Below, in pieces: positions 15,092 to 24,083 of a stretch of DNA of 64,000 bases. How positions within the stretch are numbered: position 1 is the stretch's first letter; each line of letters starts with the position of its first letter. The notes under the pieces are model-generated. The model was not told where the DNA came from. It saw nothing but the letters and a program-made list of their open reading frames with translations, and searched no databases. The translations under genes were made by a program, and so were the position numbers. Source of the stretch: Rhodococcus coprophilus NBRC 100603 (GTDB lineage: Bacteria > Actinomycetota > Actinomycetes > Mycobacteriales > Mycobacteriaceae); the NCBI RefSeq assembly GCF_001895045.1, contig NZ_BDAM01000005.1, positions 434,001 to 498,000 on the forward strand. The letters run 5' to 3'.

Positions 15092-18000
15092 GCGGAGACT
15101 CCCGTGGTGGGGGCGAGAACGTTCGGCACGGCGTTGCGCGCGAACAGTTCCTCGTAGCCGGGCAGGCGACCGATCGCGTCCAGATTCTTGCGGCTCTGCA
15201 GGAGAATCCAGCCGTACGTTCCCGGAGCGTCGACCGACCGGACATTGCGCAGGGCGAGGGCCTGCTTGTAGTCGGTGAGTCGCTTGTCGGCGACCAGCAC
15301 CGCCAGTTGCACGTCTGTGTGGTCGGCGATCGCGGCGAGCGCGTACCGTTCGAGCTTCGCGACGAGAAAGAAATCCTCGGTGAGCAGCAGATTGCGCGCG
15401 GCCTTCTGCACCGCCGGATCGGAGACGCCGGTAGCGCCCGGAACCTTCTGCAACGCCATGTCCTGCGCGGCGGCGAGCACCGTGTAGTTGTTCAGCAGCG
15501 AGTACATGGTCTCGGTGTCGGTACCCGACGGGGTCTGTCCACCGGCGACGGGCGCACCCGAGCGGTAGCTCTCCTTGAACTTGCGGACCTGGTGGGCGAC
15601 CAGCGCCGACGCAACCTCCGCGGCGAGTTCCTTGCGCGTCGCGGCACCGAGGATTTCGTCGGCGTCCTGGTACTGGAGCAGTGCGCGCGGCATCCCGTAG
15701 GTGAAGTTGTGTTGCTCGACCTGCCAATTGTCGATCAGGAAGCGGGCTTTCGCGGAACCCGTCGCCTCGACGTGCAGCTGCAGCAGACGTAGCACGGCAG
15801 CGTTGTGGATCCCCGCCTGCGGGTCGTCCCCGGTGACGGACCCGAGCAGGATCGAGTCGGCGCTGGCCTTGCCGGGCAGCAGTCCGTCCGGGTCGTACTG
15901 GTAGACGAACCCACCCGACATGCCGTTGCCGAGGCCCTTGCCGAACCCGCCGAGGTTGAGCACCGCCCCGTTGGTCATGTACTCACAGGCGAAATCGCCG
16001 ACACCTTCGACCACTGCCGTCGCACCGGAATTGCGGACTGCGAACCGGTCGCCGGCCTCACCCTGGACGAACAGTCGCCCACCGGTCGCGCCGAACAATG
16101 CGAAGTTGCCGATGAGCACGTTGTCGCCGCGTTCGCCGGATCCTCCACCGGGAGAACGCAGGACGATCTCGCCGCCGCACTGGCCCTTGCCGACGCCGTC
16201 GTTCGCGGTGCCGGTGTGCTCGAGGCGCATACCGTCGTTGCAGAACGCGCCGAACGAGAGTCCCGCCGACCCGGTGGTGGTGATGGTGACGGTGCCGTCG
16301 CGGAACCAGCGGCGGTTGCGCTCGTCGCGCAGCACCGACGGCAGTTCACCGTGGTCTTCGTGGTTGAGCATCCGCTCTATGTCGATCGCCAACTGTGCGC
16401 CGACGCTCTTGTTCCGGTTGCTCAGGCGGACTCCGTCACCGAGAACGACCGTGGTCGCGCGTGCCTCGATCAGGGCTTCCCGCAGCTGAACCAGCCACGC
16501 GTCGTCGAGCGAGTAGTCCTTTTCGAGGTAGACGGGGTTGTCGACGTGGACCTCGGGGAGCACCGTGAGCATGGCGCGCAGGTCGAGCTGACCGATGCTC
16601 GACGGATGGTCGAGGAGATGCAGCAGATCGGCGCGACCCCGCGCCTCCCGCAGCGACCGCAGGCCCAGTCGTGCGAGCACCTCGCGCGTCTCGTGTGCGA
16701 TGTTGAGCAGATACTGCGCCATGGCACGCGGATCGCCGTCGAACATCTCCGGGTTGGTGGTCAGACCGGCCGGGCACTTGACGTTGCAGTTCTTTGCCAT
16801 GACGCAGCCGAGCATCATCAACGCGGTGGTGCCGAACTCGAAACTGTCGGCGCCCAGCATCGCGGAGACGATGACGTCCGACGCGGTCTGGTGTGCGCCC
16901 GAGCAGCGCAGCACGACCTTCTCGCGCAACCCGTTCGCGGTGAGAGCCTGGTGGACCTCGGCGACGCCGATCTCCGCGGACCGGCCCGCGTACTTCAGGG
17001 ACGTCACCGAGGCGGCGCCGGTACCGCCGGTGTTGCCTGCGACGTTGATGACGTCGGCGCCCGCCTTGGCGACGCCCACGGCGATGGTGCCGATCCCCTC
17101 CGAGGAGACGAGTTTGACGATGACGCGCACTCGTGCCGCCTTGCAGTCGTGGATGAGCTGCGCGAGATCCTCGATGGAATAGGTGTCGTGGTGCGGGGGA
17201 GGAGACACCAGTTCGACACCGGGCGTCGCGCCGCGTGCGGCTGCTATCTCCACGGTCACCTTCTTCGCGGGAAGCTGGCCGCCCTCACCGGGTTTCGCGC
17301 CCTGCGCGATCTTGATCTCGATCTCTTCGAGCATCGGATCGGCGAGGTAGCCGGCCCACACGCCGAAGCGACCCGACGCGAACTGCTTGATACGCGAACC
17401 ACGGATCGTGCCGTACCGCGAGATGTGCTCCCCGCCCTCACCGCAGTTGGACATGCCGCCGACCATGTTGGTTCCGTGCGCGACCGCCTCGTGCGCATTG
17501 GAGTTCAGTGCACCGTGGCTCATCGCGCCCGAGGCCAGGGTCCGGGTGATCTCGTGTGCGGGCTGCACCTGGTCGAGACGCACCGCCGGCGGAGCCTGAC
17601 GGACCAGCGCCAGGTAGTCGGCAGCGTCGCCCACCGCGTGCACGGTGAGGGTGTCGCCGTAGCAGCGGTGCGAGACGATGGCGTCACCGAACCGGGCGAC
17701 GAGCGACCGGCCGAGCGCTGCGGGGCGGGTGTGGTCGCCGGCGAGAGGGCCCGTCAGGCGCAAAACGAACTCGTTCTCGTCGATGCGCGCCGCAGAGATG
17801 CCGCGCACCCGCATCGAATTGTTGCCGTACCGCGAGAACCGCCCCATCTCCTTGCAGAAGTCGTCGTCGGTGACCGCGAAGGTGACATCGGAGGGCAGTG
17901 CGAGAACGTCACGCAGTGCCGCGGGCCGGCGGGAGCGCTCTTCCGCCATCGTCCGGGCGAACGCCCGGTATCCGGGAGTGATCTCGAAGGAGTCGATTTC

Positions 18001-20583
18001 GTCGTCCGTCAGCGCCCGGAAGCCGCCGTACCGATACGCGTCGTCGTCGAGGCCGTGGGCATCGGAGAGGCGGTGCAGCGGCAGCAGACGGAGGGAATCC
18101 GTCAGATCCGGCTCGGCCTCGCGCGCGGCGGGCAGAGTGACGGGTTCCTCGGTCATGTCGACGAAGCCGCGCACGGCGGTGGTGCCGAACGAGTGCCCGG
18201 CACCCTCGGCCCGTTCCTTGAACAGGCCGAGCAGCGGGACTTCCGCCTCCGTCTCCACGGTGAGCGCGCGGCGGTGCCAGTCCGCAACGGCCTGGGCGAT
18301 GGTGGTGAACCCGACGCCGCCCACGGGTGTGCTCACGTTGGGGAACCAGCGGCGCAGCACCTCGTCGTCGGTGTCGAGATAGCTCGGCTCGAAGAACTCC
18401 CCGCCGATGTACGACTCGACCGTGCACAACCCGACCCGGCCCATCGTCTTCATCAGCGACTTCTCGGCGGCCTTGCGGAACTTCAGGAAGGCGAGGTCGG
18501 CGTCGGCGCCGTACTTCTCCTCCGCTCGCATCTGCACGGTCAGCGGGTACACCGCGGCCGCACCGAATCCTAAGGTCGCGGCGATGTGGTGCGACGAGCA
18601 CAACTGCCCGGACTCCACGATCACCGACACCCGCAGACGCAGACCCTCGTCGATCAGTCGCTGGTTGACCGCCGCGATCGCCAGGATCATAGGAAGCGCG
18701 GCACGATCGGTGGCGACGTGCCGGTCGGTGAGAACGGCGATGCCTCCGGACTCGCGGGCGAAGCCGGCGATGCGGTCCGCGACGCCGTCGATCGCGGCGG
18801 CGAGTGCGGCTGCGTTGGCCTTCGTGTCGTCGAAGACCGGGCTGTAGAGCATCTCGAAGCGTTGCACCGGGGTGTCGGTCTGCTCACGGATCCGGAGCAT
18901 CTCGAGGTGCGTGAGGATCGGGGTGGGCACCACGATCTGGGTTGCGGTCGTCGAGGGTGCGCCGCTGCCTGGCCGAGCCCCCAGCGCGACACGTAACGTC
19001 ATGCCGTCGGCCTCGCGGATGGAATCGAGGGAGGGGTTCGTCACCTGCGCGAAGCGCTGCGAGAAGTACTTGGCGACACCGCCTTCCTGATCCGACAGGG
19101 CGTTGATCGCGTTGCCGTACCCCATCGCGGAGATGCGCTCCTGACCCGAGGAGAGCATGGGGTCGAGCATGAACCGGAACGATTCCTGATTGAGCGCATA
19201 GGAGACGTAACGCTGGTGGCGTCCGAGGTCGCCGTTGTAACGCAGGGGAGAACCGGCCTTTTCCGCGGGCACGGGAGGGAGCGACTCGATCTCGCGACGG
19301 GCAGCATCCACCAGCGACGCGTAATCGCGTTCGCCGGCAAGCATCTCGAGAGACTCGACGGTGCCGTACGACCGCTGCGTGCGATGGTCGAAGTACAGCA
19401 TTCCGCCGGCCTCGATGCGTCCCCGGCGCAGCACCGCACCGGGCGCGAAATCGAACTGCCCGGCCTCGGATGTCACCGCGAGGTACTCGTCGGTTTCGAC
19501 TGTCCGCAGCGGACGCAGGCCGAGCCTGTCGAGGCGGGCGCCGACGACGGTGCCGTTGCCGAAGATCAATGCTGCCGGACCGTCGTTCTTCTCCTCGTAC
19601 AGGGAGAAGAACTCGAGCATCGCGCGCACACGCGGTGACAACGACGTGTCGTTCTCCCAGGCCGGCGGCATCATCTGCACGACGGCCGTGACGAGGTCGA
19701 GTTCGTCGAAGGCGATACGGGAGGCGAGAGTCTGGTCGAAGCGGCAACTGTCGGATTGTCCGGGAGGACGCACGATGTCGCGGCCCCTCGCCCGTGCGAG
19801 TGCGCCCTCGAACAGGCGGTTCTTGCGGTCGGTGTTCAGTTCACCGTTGTGGGCCATGAGCCGGAACGGTTGCGCCATCGTCGGATGCGGGTCGGTGTTG
19901 GTGGAGAACCGCGTGTGGAAGAACAGGGTGTGGACCGAGTGCCGCGGATCGGTCAGATCCCGGAAGTACGGGATGACCTCGTGAGAATTCAAGCGGCCCT
20001 TGAGGACTTGGGTCCGGGCGCTGAGGGAGAGCGGGTACAGGCCGGCGAGTGCACCCGCGGTGTAGGCGTGTGTCTCGACGTCGAGGAGTACATCGTGGAG
20101 AACGCGGTCGAAATGCTCAGCCGACGTGCAGGTTTCGGGACGGGAGAAGATCCACTGCCGGATCGGAAGCTGGTATCGGATCGCCGCGGGACGCAGCACG
20201 TCGTCGTCGACCGGAACGTCGCGCACCGTGAGTACCGTGACGCCGGCCTTCTCCAGCGCCGACGTGATCAGGTTCTCGGCCGCCGCATGTGCCGTCGCAT
20301 CGGCGGGGAGAAAGAAGTTGCCGACGCCGAAATGATCTTGCTGCAACGGGGTTCCGGTGACGGCGGAGAAGAACTCCACCGACAGGTCCACGTTGACGCC
20401 GGCGCCGTCGCCCACGCCCTCGGCGGACATGCCGCCGCGATGTGGAACCACACAGAGAGCTTCGTGGGCGCGATCGAGAATCTCGCGGGTCTGCACACCG
20501 TCCTTGCGGGTGATGAAACCTACGCCGCAGCTGCTCTTGTCGACAGTGCTGTCGTACAGCCCGGTGTCGTCGGCGTTCGTCAA
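15088..20583 (-). CDS. Glutamate synthase large-subunit-like protein with C-terminal extension
   Basis: About 1831 residues, longer than usual GltB (about 1500). Order of parts: class-II glutaminase domain with Cys19 (SSCGVGF), RFSTNTDPHPTMAQPFRLMAHNGE; central domain; FMN/glutamate synthase domain (AQGAKPGEGGQLP, VSPPPHHDTYSIEDLAQLI, KLVSSEGIGTIAVGVAKAGAD); iron-sulfur cysteines GCVMAKNCNVKCPAGLTTN; GXGXG beta-helix (CNDGMRLEHTG onward); then roughly 150 residues matching nothing I know. The reaction would be glutamine plus 2-oxoglutarate to two glutamates. Start: TTG at 20583 has GAGGAGGG 7 nt upstream and puts the catalytic Cys near the N-terminus; the frame is open to an ATG at 20661 with no good site. 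The next gene is a diflavin reductase, not GltD. The exact physiological reaction is therefore uncertain. Confidence 0.9.
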   Translation of the reverse strand: MTNADDTGLYDSTVDKSSCGVGFITRKDGVQTREILDRAHEALCVVPHRGGMSAEGVGDGAGVNVDLSVEFFSAVTGTPLQQDHFGVGNFFLPADATAHAAAENLITSALEKAGVTVLTVRDVPVDDDVLRPAAIRYQLPIRQWIFSRPETCTSAEHFDRVLHDVLLDVETHAYTAGALAGLYPLSLSARTQVLKGRLNSHEVIPYFRDLTDPRHSVHTLFFHTRFSTNTDPHPTMAQPFRLMAHNGELNTDRKNRLFEGALARARGRDIVRPPGQSDSCRFDQTLASRIAFDELDLVTAVVQMMPPAWENDTSLSPRVRAMLEFFSLYEEKNDGPAALIFGNGTVVGARLDRLGLRPLRTVETDEYLAVTSEAGQFDFAPGAVLRRGRIEAGGMLYFDHRTQRSYGTVESLEMLAGERDYASLVDAARREIESLPPVPAEKAGSPLRYNGDLGRHQRYVSYALNQESFRFMLDPMLSSGQERISAMGYGNAINALSDQEGGVAKYFSQRFAQVTNPSLDSIREADGMTLRVALGARPGSGAPSTTATQIVVPTPILTHLEMLRIREQTDTPVQRFEMLYSPVFDDTKANAAALAAAIDGVADRIAGFARESGGIAVLTDRHVATDRAALPMILAIAAVNQRLIDEGLRLRVSVIVESGQLCSSHHIAATLGFGAAAVYPLTVQMRAEEKYGADADLAFLKFRKAAEKSLMKTMGRVGLCTVESYIGGEFFEPSYLDTDDEVLRRWFPNVSTPVGGVGFTTIAQAVADWHRRALTVETEAEVPLLGLFKERAEGAGHSFGTTAVRGFVDMTEEPVTLPAAREAEPDLTDSLRLLPLHRLSDAHGLDDDAYRYGGFRALTDDEIDSFEITPGYRAFARTMAEERSRRPAALRDVLALPSDVTFAVTDDDFCKEMGRFSRYGNNSMRVRGISAARIDENEFVLRLTGPLAGDHTRPAALGRSLVARFGDAIVSHRCYGDTLTVHAVGDAADYLALVRQAPPAVRLDQVQPAHEITRTLASGAMSHGALNSNAHEAVAHGTNMVGGMSNCGEGGEHISRYGTIRGSRIKQFASGRFGVWAGYLADPMLEEIEIKIAQGAKPGEGGQLPAKKVTVEIAAARGATPGVELVSPPPHHDTYSIEDLAQLIHDCKAARVRVIVKLVSSEGIGTIAVGVAKAGADVINVAGNTGGTGAASVTSLKYAGRSAEIGVAEVHQALTANGLREKVVLRCSGAHQTASDVIVSAMLGADSFEFGTTALMMLGCVMAKNCNVKCPAGLTTNPEMFDGDPRAMAQYLLNIAHETREVLARLGLRSLREARGRADLLHLLDHPSSIGQLDLRAMLTVLPEVHVDNPVYLEKDYSLDDAWLVQLREALIEARATTVVLGDGVRLSNRNKSVGAQLAIDIERMLNHEDHGELPSVLRDERNRRWFRDGTVTITTTGSAGLSFGAFCNDGMRLEHTGTANDGVGKGQCGGEIVLRSPGGGSGERGDNVLIGNFALFGATGGRLFVQGEAGDRFAVRNSGATAVVEGVGDFACEYMTNGAVLNLGGFGKGLGNGMSGGFVYQYDPDGLLPGKASADSILLGSVTGDDPQAGIHNAAVLRLLQLHVEATGSAKARFLIDNWQVEQHNFTYGMPRALLQYQDADEILGAATRKELAAEVASALVAHQVRKFKESYRSGAPVAGGQTPSGTDTETMYSLLNNYTVLAAAQDMALQKVPGATGVSDPAVQKAARNLLLTEDFFLVAKLERYALAAIADHTDVQLAVLVADKRLTDYKQALALRNVRSVDAPGTYGWILLQSRKNLDAIGRLPGYEELFARNAVPNVLAPTTGVSA

Positions 20584-20949
20584 CGGAAGGCCCTCCTCGG
20601 CGGATCGGGTTCGGACGTCGTCCGACCGCGAGGACACGAAAGGGAAGGCGAAGATTCGCACTGATCCGCGATCGCATAGAGCTCTGCCGGAGACGGTGAT
20701 GAGAAGCAGACGACGTTGTCCGGATGTGCCGAGCGATGCGACGGTGAAGCGCGCGAGCAGCGAAACCGATTGTAGCCTACGTGTTAACAGCAGGTTCGGC
20801 GTCGTGCATCACATCGCAGGTGCCCGCGCCGGCGACTCGCACCGACGACACCTCCGGCGCGACTCCTGCCGAGCAGCCGATGCCACGCCCCGGCGCGACT
20901 TCCTTCGATACGCTGCGCCGAAAGAGACGCACGACACACGGAGGCGCGC

Positions 20950-22374
20950 ATGACCGGAATTCTGGACCGCACGCAGATCTACATCGGCGGGCAGTGGGTG
21001 GCGTCGGAAGGACCCGGCCGCATCGAGGTACACGACCCGGCGACCGAGGAGACCATCGCCGAGGTGGCCGAGGGAACCGCCGGCGACGTCGATCGCGCGG
21101 TGGCCGCGGCGAAGGAGGCGTTTCCGGGGTGGTCGTCGCTGAGCGGCGCGGCGCGCGGCGCTTACCTCGAGAAGGTGTCCGCTCTGGCGAACGAACGGGC
21201 CGCGGAACTGACCGCCGTCGTCTCGCAGGACATGGGGATGCCGACGAAGCTCGCCGCCGCCGTCCAGGTGGGGATGCCGCTGAAGAACATCGCGGCCTAC
21301 GCGTCACTCGCCGCCGAATACGACTTCGACGACCGGGAGATCGGCAACGCTCTCGTTGTGCGCGAACCCATCGGCGTCGTCGGTGCCATCACCCCGTGGA
21401 ACTATCCGCTGCATCAGGTCGTCCTCAAGGTGTTCGCCGCGCTCGCGGCCGGATGCACCGTGGTCCTCAAGCCGACCGAGGTCGCGCCGCTGGTGAGCTA
21501 CGCGCTCGTCGACATCGCACACGAGGCCGGACTGCCCGCCGGGGTCTTCAACGTGGTCAGCGGATACGGACCGGTCGTGGGTGAAGCCCTCGCGGCACAT
21601 CCCGACGTCGACATGGTGTCGTTCACCGGTTCGACTCGCGCGGGCAAGCGGGTCGCGACGGTCGCGGCCGAGACCGTGAAGAAGGTGGCGCTCGAACTCG
21701 GCGGCAAGTCCGCCAACATCATCCTCGACGACGCCGATTTCGCGACGGCCGTCGCCGACGGGGTGAGCAAGTGTTTCCTCAATTCAGGGCAGACCTGTAC
21801 CGCGCTGACCCGCATGCTCGTTCCCGCCGAGCGGGTGCCGGAAGTCGCGGCGCTGGCGGAGCAGACGGCACGTAACTTCACCGTCGGGCATCCGGGTGAT
21901 CCCTCGTCGAAACTCGGCCCACTCGTAAGCGCCACACAGCAGTCGCGTGTGCGCTCGTACATCGACAAGGGCGTAGCAGAGGGCGCGGAACTCGTACTCG
22001 ACGGCCGCGACACCGGGCTCGACACCGGATACTTCGTCGGCCCCACCGTGTTCTCCGGGGTCACCGAGGAGATGACCATCGCGCGCGAGGAGATTTTCGG
22101 GCCCGTCTTGTCGATCATGGGTTACCGCGACGAGGACGACGCGGTACGCATTGCCAACAACAGCGAGTACGGGTTGTCCGGAGGGGTGTGGTCGGGCGAC
22201 GCTCAGCGCGCCGAGTCCGTGGCCCGGCGGATCCGGACGGGCCAGGTGTACATCAACGGGGGAGCGTTCAACACCGACGCACCGTTCGGCGGCTACAAGC
22301 AGTCCGGCATCGGCAGGGAAGGCGGCGTGTTCGGTCTCGAGGAGTTCCTCGAGATCAAGACCATCCTGCGCTGA
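20950..22374 (+). CDS. Aldehyde dehydrogenase family protein
   Basis: A 474-residue NAD(P)-dependent aldehyde dehydrogenase. The Rossmann segment [31 protein letters not shown] contains the catalytic Asn and cofactor-binding Lys; the general base is Glu249 in LELGGKSA, and the nucleophile Cys283 in [11 protein letters not shown]. Near the C-terminus GPVLSIM and [19 protein letters not shown] are standard. Full family length. It diverges from the GOGAT-like gene and ends in a strong hairpin. The substrate aldehyde is not predictable. Confidence 0.93.
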   Translation: MTGILDRTQIYIGGQWVASEGPGRIEVHDPATEETIAEVAEGTAGDVDRAVAAAKEAFPGWSSLSGAARGAYLEKVSALANERAAELTAVVSQDMGMPTKLAAAVQVGMPLKNIAAYASLAAEYDFDDREIGNALVVREPIGVVGAITPWNYPLHQVVLKVFAALAAGCTVVLKPTEVAPLVSYALVDIAHEAGLPAGVFNVVSGYGPVVGEALAAHPDVDMVSFTGSTRAGKRVATVAAETVKKVALELGGKSANIILDDADFATAVADGVSKCFLNSGQTCTALTRMLVPAERVPEVAALAEQTARNFTVGHPGDPSSKLGPLVSATQQSRVRSYIDKGVAEGAELVLDGRDTGLDTGYFVGPTVFSGVTEEMTIAREEIFGPVLSIMGYRDEDDAVRIANNSEYGLSGGVWSGDAQRAESVARRIRTGQVYINGGAFNTDAPFGGYKQSGIGREGGVFGLEEFLEIKTILR

Positions 22375-22388
22375 CGCCCCACGCACGA

Positions 22389-22421
22389 CGAAGCCCCCGC
22401 ACCTCGAGGGCGGGGGCTTCG
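22389..22421. terminator. Bidirectional hairpin terminator
   Basis: Perfect 12-bp arms CGAAGCCCCCGC (22389-22400) and GCGGGGGCTTCG (22410-22421) around a 9-nt loop. It sits between the convergent aldehyde dehydrogenase and chorismate mutase genes and can serve both. There is no long T tract, as is common in actinobacteria. Confidence 0.85.
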
Positions 22422-22438
22422 TGTGGTCTGACGGGCGC

Positions 22439-22735
22439 TCAGCCCCGGCGCGTGCGTCCGAGGCGCAGCAGCGTCATGGCAAGCGTGTTGCCGTCGGCCC
22501 CGAGTTCGCCGAAACGATCGAGGACCGCCATCTCCTCGGCCTGGGCCTCGCGGCTCGCGCCGGATTCCTTCGCCACGGCGCCGATGCGCTGTGCCAGTTC
22601 CGCGCGTCGCTTGATCACGTCGAGAATCTGGGCGTCGAGCTCCTGAACCTGTGCGAACAGCGTCCCGAGTTCAGCTTCGGCCGCCGATGCAGTGCCCTGA
22701 GTGTCGATGCCAGGCGAATCAAGCTGGACAGTCAT
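22439..22735 (-). CDS. Chorismate mutase-like protein, AroQ fold, altered active site
   Basis: A 98-residue all-helical protein resembling the secreted-free mycobacterial AroQ-delta chorismate mutase (Rv0948c type) over its length: LDAQILDVIKRRAELAQRIGAVA, and the C-terminal VLDRFGELGADGNTLAMTLLRLGR. That enzyme converts chorismate to prephenate in Phe/Tyr synthesis. Two arginines I expect are missing: the LREEID-type start of helix 1 reads LFAQVQELD (residues 26-34), and the loop SREM reads AEEM (66-69). Arg43/44 and Lys56 remain. It may be a weak, partner-dependent or inactive paralogue. ATG at 22735 has GGAGG 7 nt upstream. Confidence 0.78.
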   Translation of the reverse strand: MTVQLDSPGIDTQGTASAAEAELGTLFAQVQELDAQILDVIKRRAELAQRIGAVAKESGASREAQAEEMAVLDRFGELGADGNTLAMTLLRLGRTRRG

Positions 22736-23070
22736 GCAGATCCTCCGGTCTCGTCTGAATCGTTGTAGATAGTGTCGCGTTCCTCACCGGAGGTGTTACT
22801 CATCCACACAGAGAAATCTCCGGAACCCGCTTACGCCACCGCTCCGACCGTCTGAAAATGCCACATGAACTGGCGTAACACTACAACTGACCGGTAAGTA
22901 TGGTAATCGTCACATTTTCGTCTGCCGACCGGGGTGCCTACCCGCGGGCCTTCATCCTCTCCCACCCCGATCACCGATGGCCGGTCCCGGTCGACCGTTC
23001 AGGTAGCGTCGGGCTCCGACCGGCACAGGCCGGGGGCGTCGGGGCTCCTGGCAGACCGGAGGGGAGACCG
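22736..23070. promoter_or_regulatory. Divergent intergenic region with nested inverted repeats
   Basis: This 335-bp stretch has no gene. It is locally AT-richer than the flanks and has two nested pairs of inverted repeats: GTGTTAC (22793-22799) with GTAACAC (22875-22881), and TTACGCCA (22831-22838) with TGGCGTAA (22871-22878). It contains the promoters of the chorismate mutase-like gene (minus) and the membrane protein (plus). Whether the repeats are protein sites is not known. Confidence 0.4.
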
Positions 23071-23943
23071 ATGCGACGAACATACGTTCGGCGGGGTAGA
23101 GACGGAGAAACCGACAGTACTCGGGTGACTCCGGAACGCCCCCCGGAATGGCCGCGACAGAACTGGAACACGCCGGCGACCGTGGCGACGGGGGCCGCTG
23201 CCCTCGTGGGTTTCGCCGCGCTGTGGGGAGGATCGCGCGCTGCCGCGGCGGGGTCCGGGGGCGAGGCGCGCTTCTTCCTCATCCTCGCGGTACTCATGCT
23301 CCTCACCGCAACGTTCGGGGCGGTGTACTGGTGGCCGGAACGACGTGAACCGAAGGTTCGGTACACGGAAGCAGGCGGTCGCGGAACGACCGAGGTGCAG
23401 GCGCGCAGGGCCGTCTTCTCGCTGCTCGTCACCATGGTCGGCTGCGCGGCAGCGCTGTCGCTCGGTGCCGCCGTCGAGGTGTCCCTCACCAACGGTGGGC
23501 TCACCCTGGTCAGCGCGTCGCTGGCAGTGCTCGGAGCCGTCTGCGTCATTTTTCTCGCCGAAGTGGCATTCGGCAGAATCCGGGCGGGAGCACTGACGCT
23601 CGGCCCCGACGGGATCAGGCATCGCGGGTGGTTTGTGGAGTCCTACCTTCCGTGGGTGTCGGTGGCGGGCCTTCGCGCCGTGCATCACGGCTACCCCGAG
23701 ATGTGGGTGGAGGGCACGGAGACTGCTGCGTGGGCACGCCGCCGGACCAGCAAGATCTTCCGGCTCGAATCGATCCCCACCACCCCGCGGATCGTGGTCG
23801 ACTCCCGGCGGTTCGACATCGACGCCACGCTTCTGTATCGCGTCCTCGAGCTCTACGTGGGACGACCGGATCTGCGTGCCGAACTCGGCACCCAGCACGC
23901 GGCGACGCGCATCCACCGCGGTGAGTTGACCCCTCCCGAGTGA
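23071..23943 (+). CDS. Membrane protein with cytoplasmic PH-like domain
   Basis: A 290-residue protein. After a basic N-terminus there are four hydrophobic segments in two hairpins (about residues 35-50, 65-82, 110-130 and 138-160), then a soluble region with GALTLGPDGIRHRGWFVESYLPWVSVAGLRAV, which looks like the bacterial PH-like fold found after membrane helices in actinobacterial proteins. The ATG at 23071 follows GGAGGGGA. It is apparently monocistronic. I do not recognise a specific family and propose no function. Confidence 0.72.
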   Translation: MRRTYVRRGRDGETDSTRVTPERPPEWPRQNWNTPATVATGAAALVGFAALWGGSRAAAAGSGGEARFFLILAVLMLLTATFGAVYWWPERREPKVRYTEAGGRGTTEVQARRAVFSLLVTMVGCAAALSLGAAVEVSLTNGGLTLVSASLAVLGAVCVIFLAEVAFGRIRAGALTLGPDGIRHRGWFVESYLPWVSVAGLRAVHHGYPEMWVEGTETAAWARRRTSKIFRLESIPTTPRIVVDSRRFDIDATLLYRVLELYVGRPDLRAELGTQHAATRIHRGELTPPE

Positions 23944-23968
23944 GAGCCCGGTAGCGCTCGCGAGTCGA

Positions 23969-23999
23969 GACACCCGGTGTCGTAACATCCGTCACGGAT
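23969..23999. promoter_or_regulatory. Two adjacent palindromes upstream of the thiolase
   Basis: GACACCCGGTGTC (23969-23981) and ATCCGTCACGGAT (23987-23999) are both perfect 13-bp palindromes with a single central base, 5 bp apart and 84 bp before the thiolase start. Their size and placement suit operator sites. The first could also be a remnant terminator stem for the preceding gene. The regulator is unknown. Confidence 0.4.
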
Positions 24000-24083
24000 T
24001 TCCTATGCGACCAGCCACATCGGATTGCGGTTCGGAACGTCGGCGTCGCGGAACAACGGTGTTTCGACAGATAGGACGAGAAC

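Noticed and set aside
15805-18573. 922-codon open frame on the plus strand opposite the GOGAT-like gene
   Set aside because: It mirrors the high-GC codon pattern of the true gene, shows no recognisable domain, and the minus strand carries clear GOGAT motifs.
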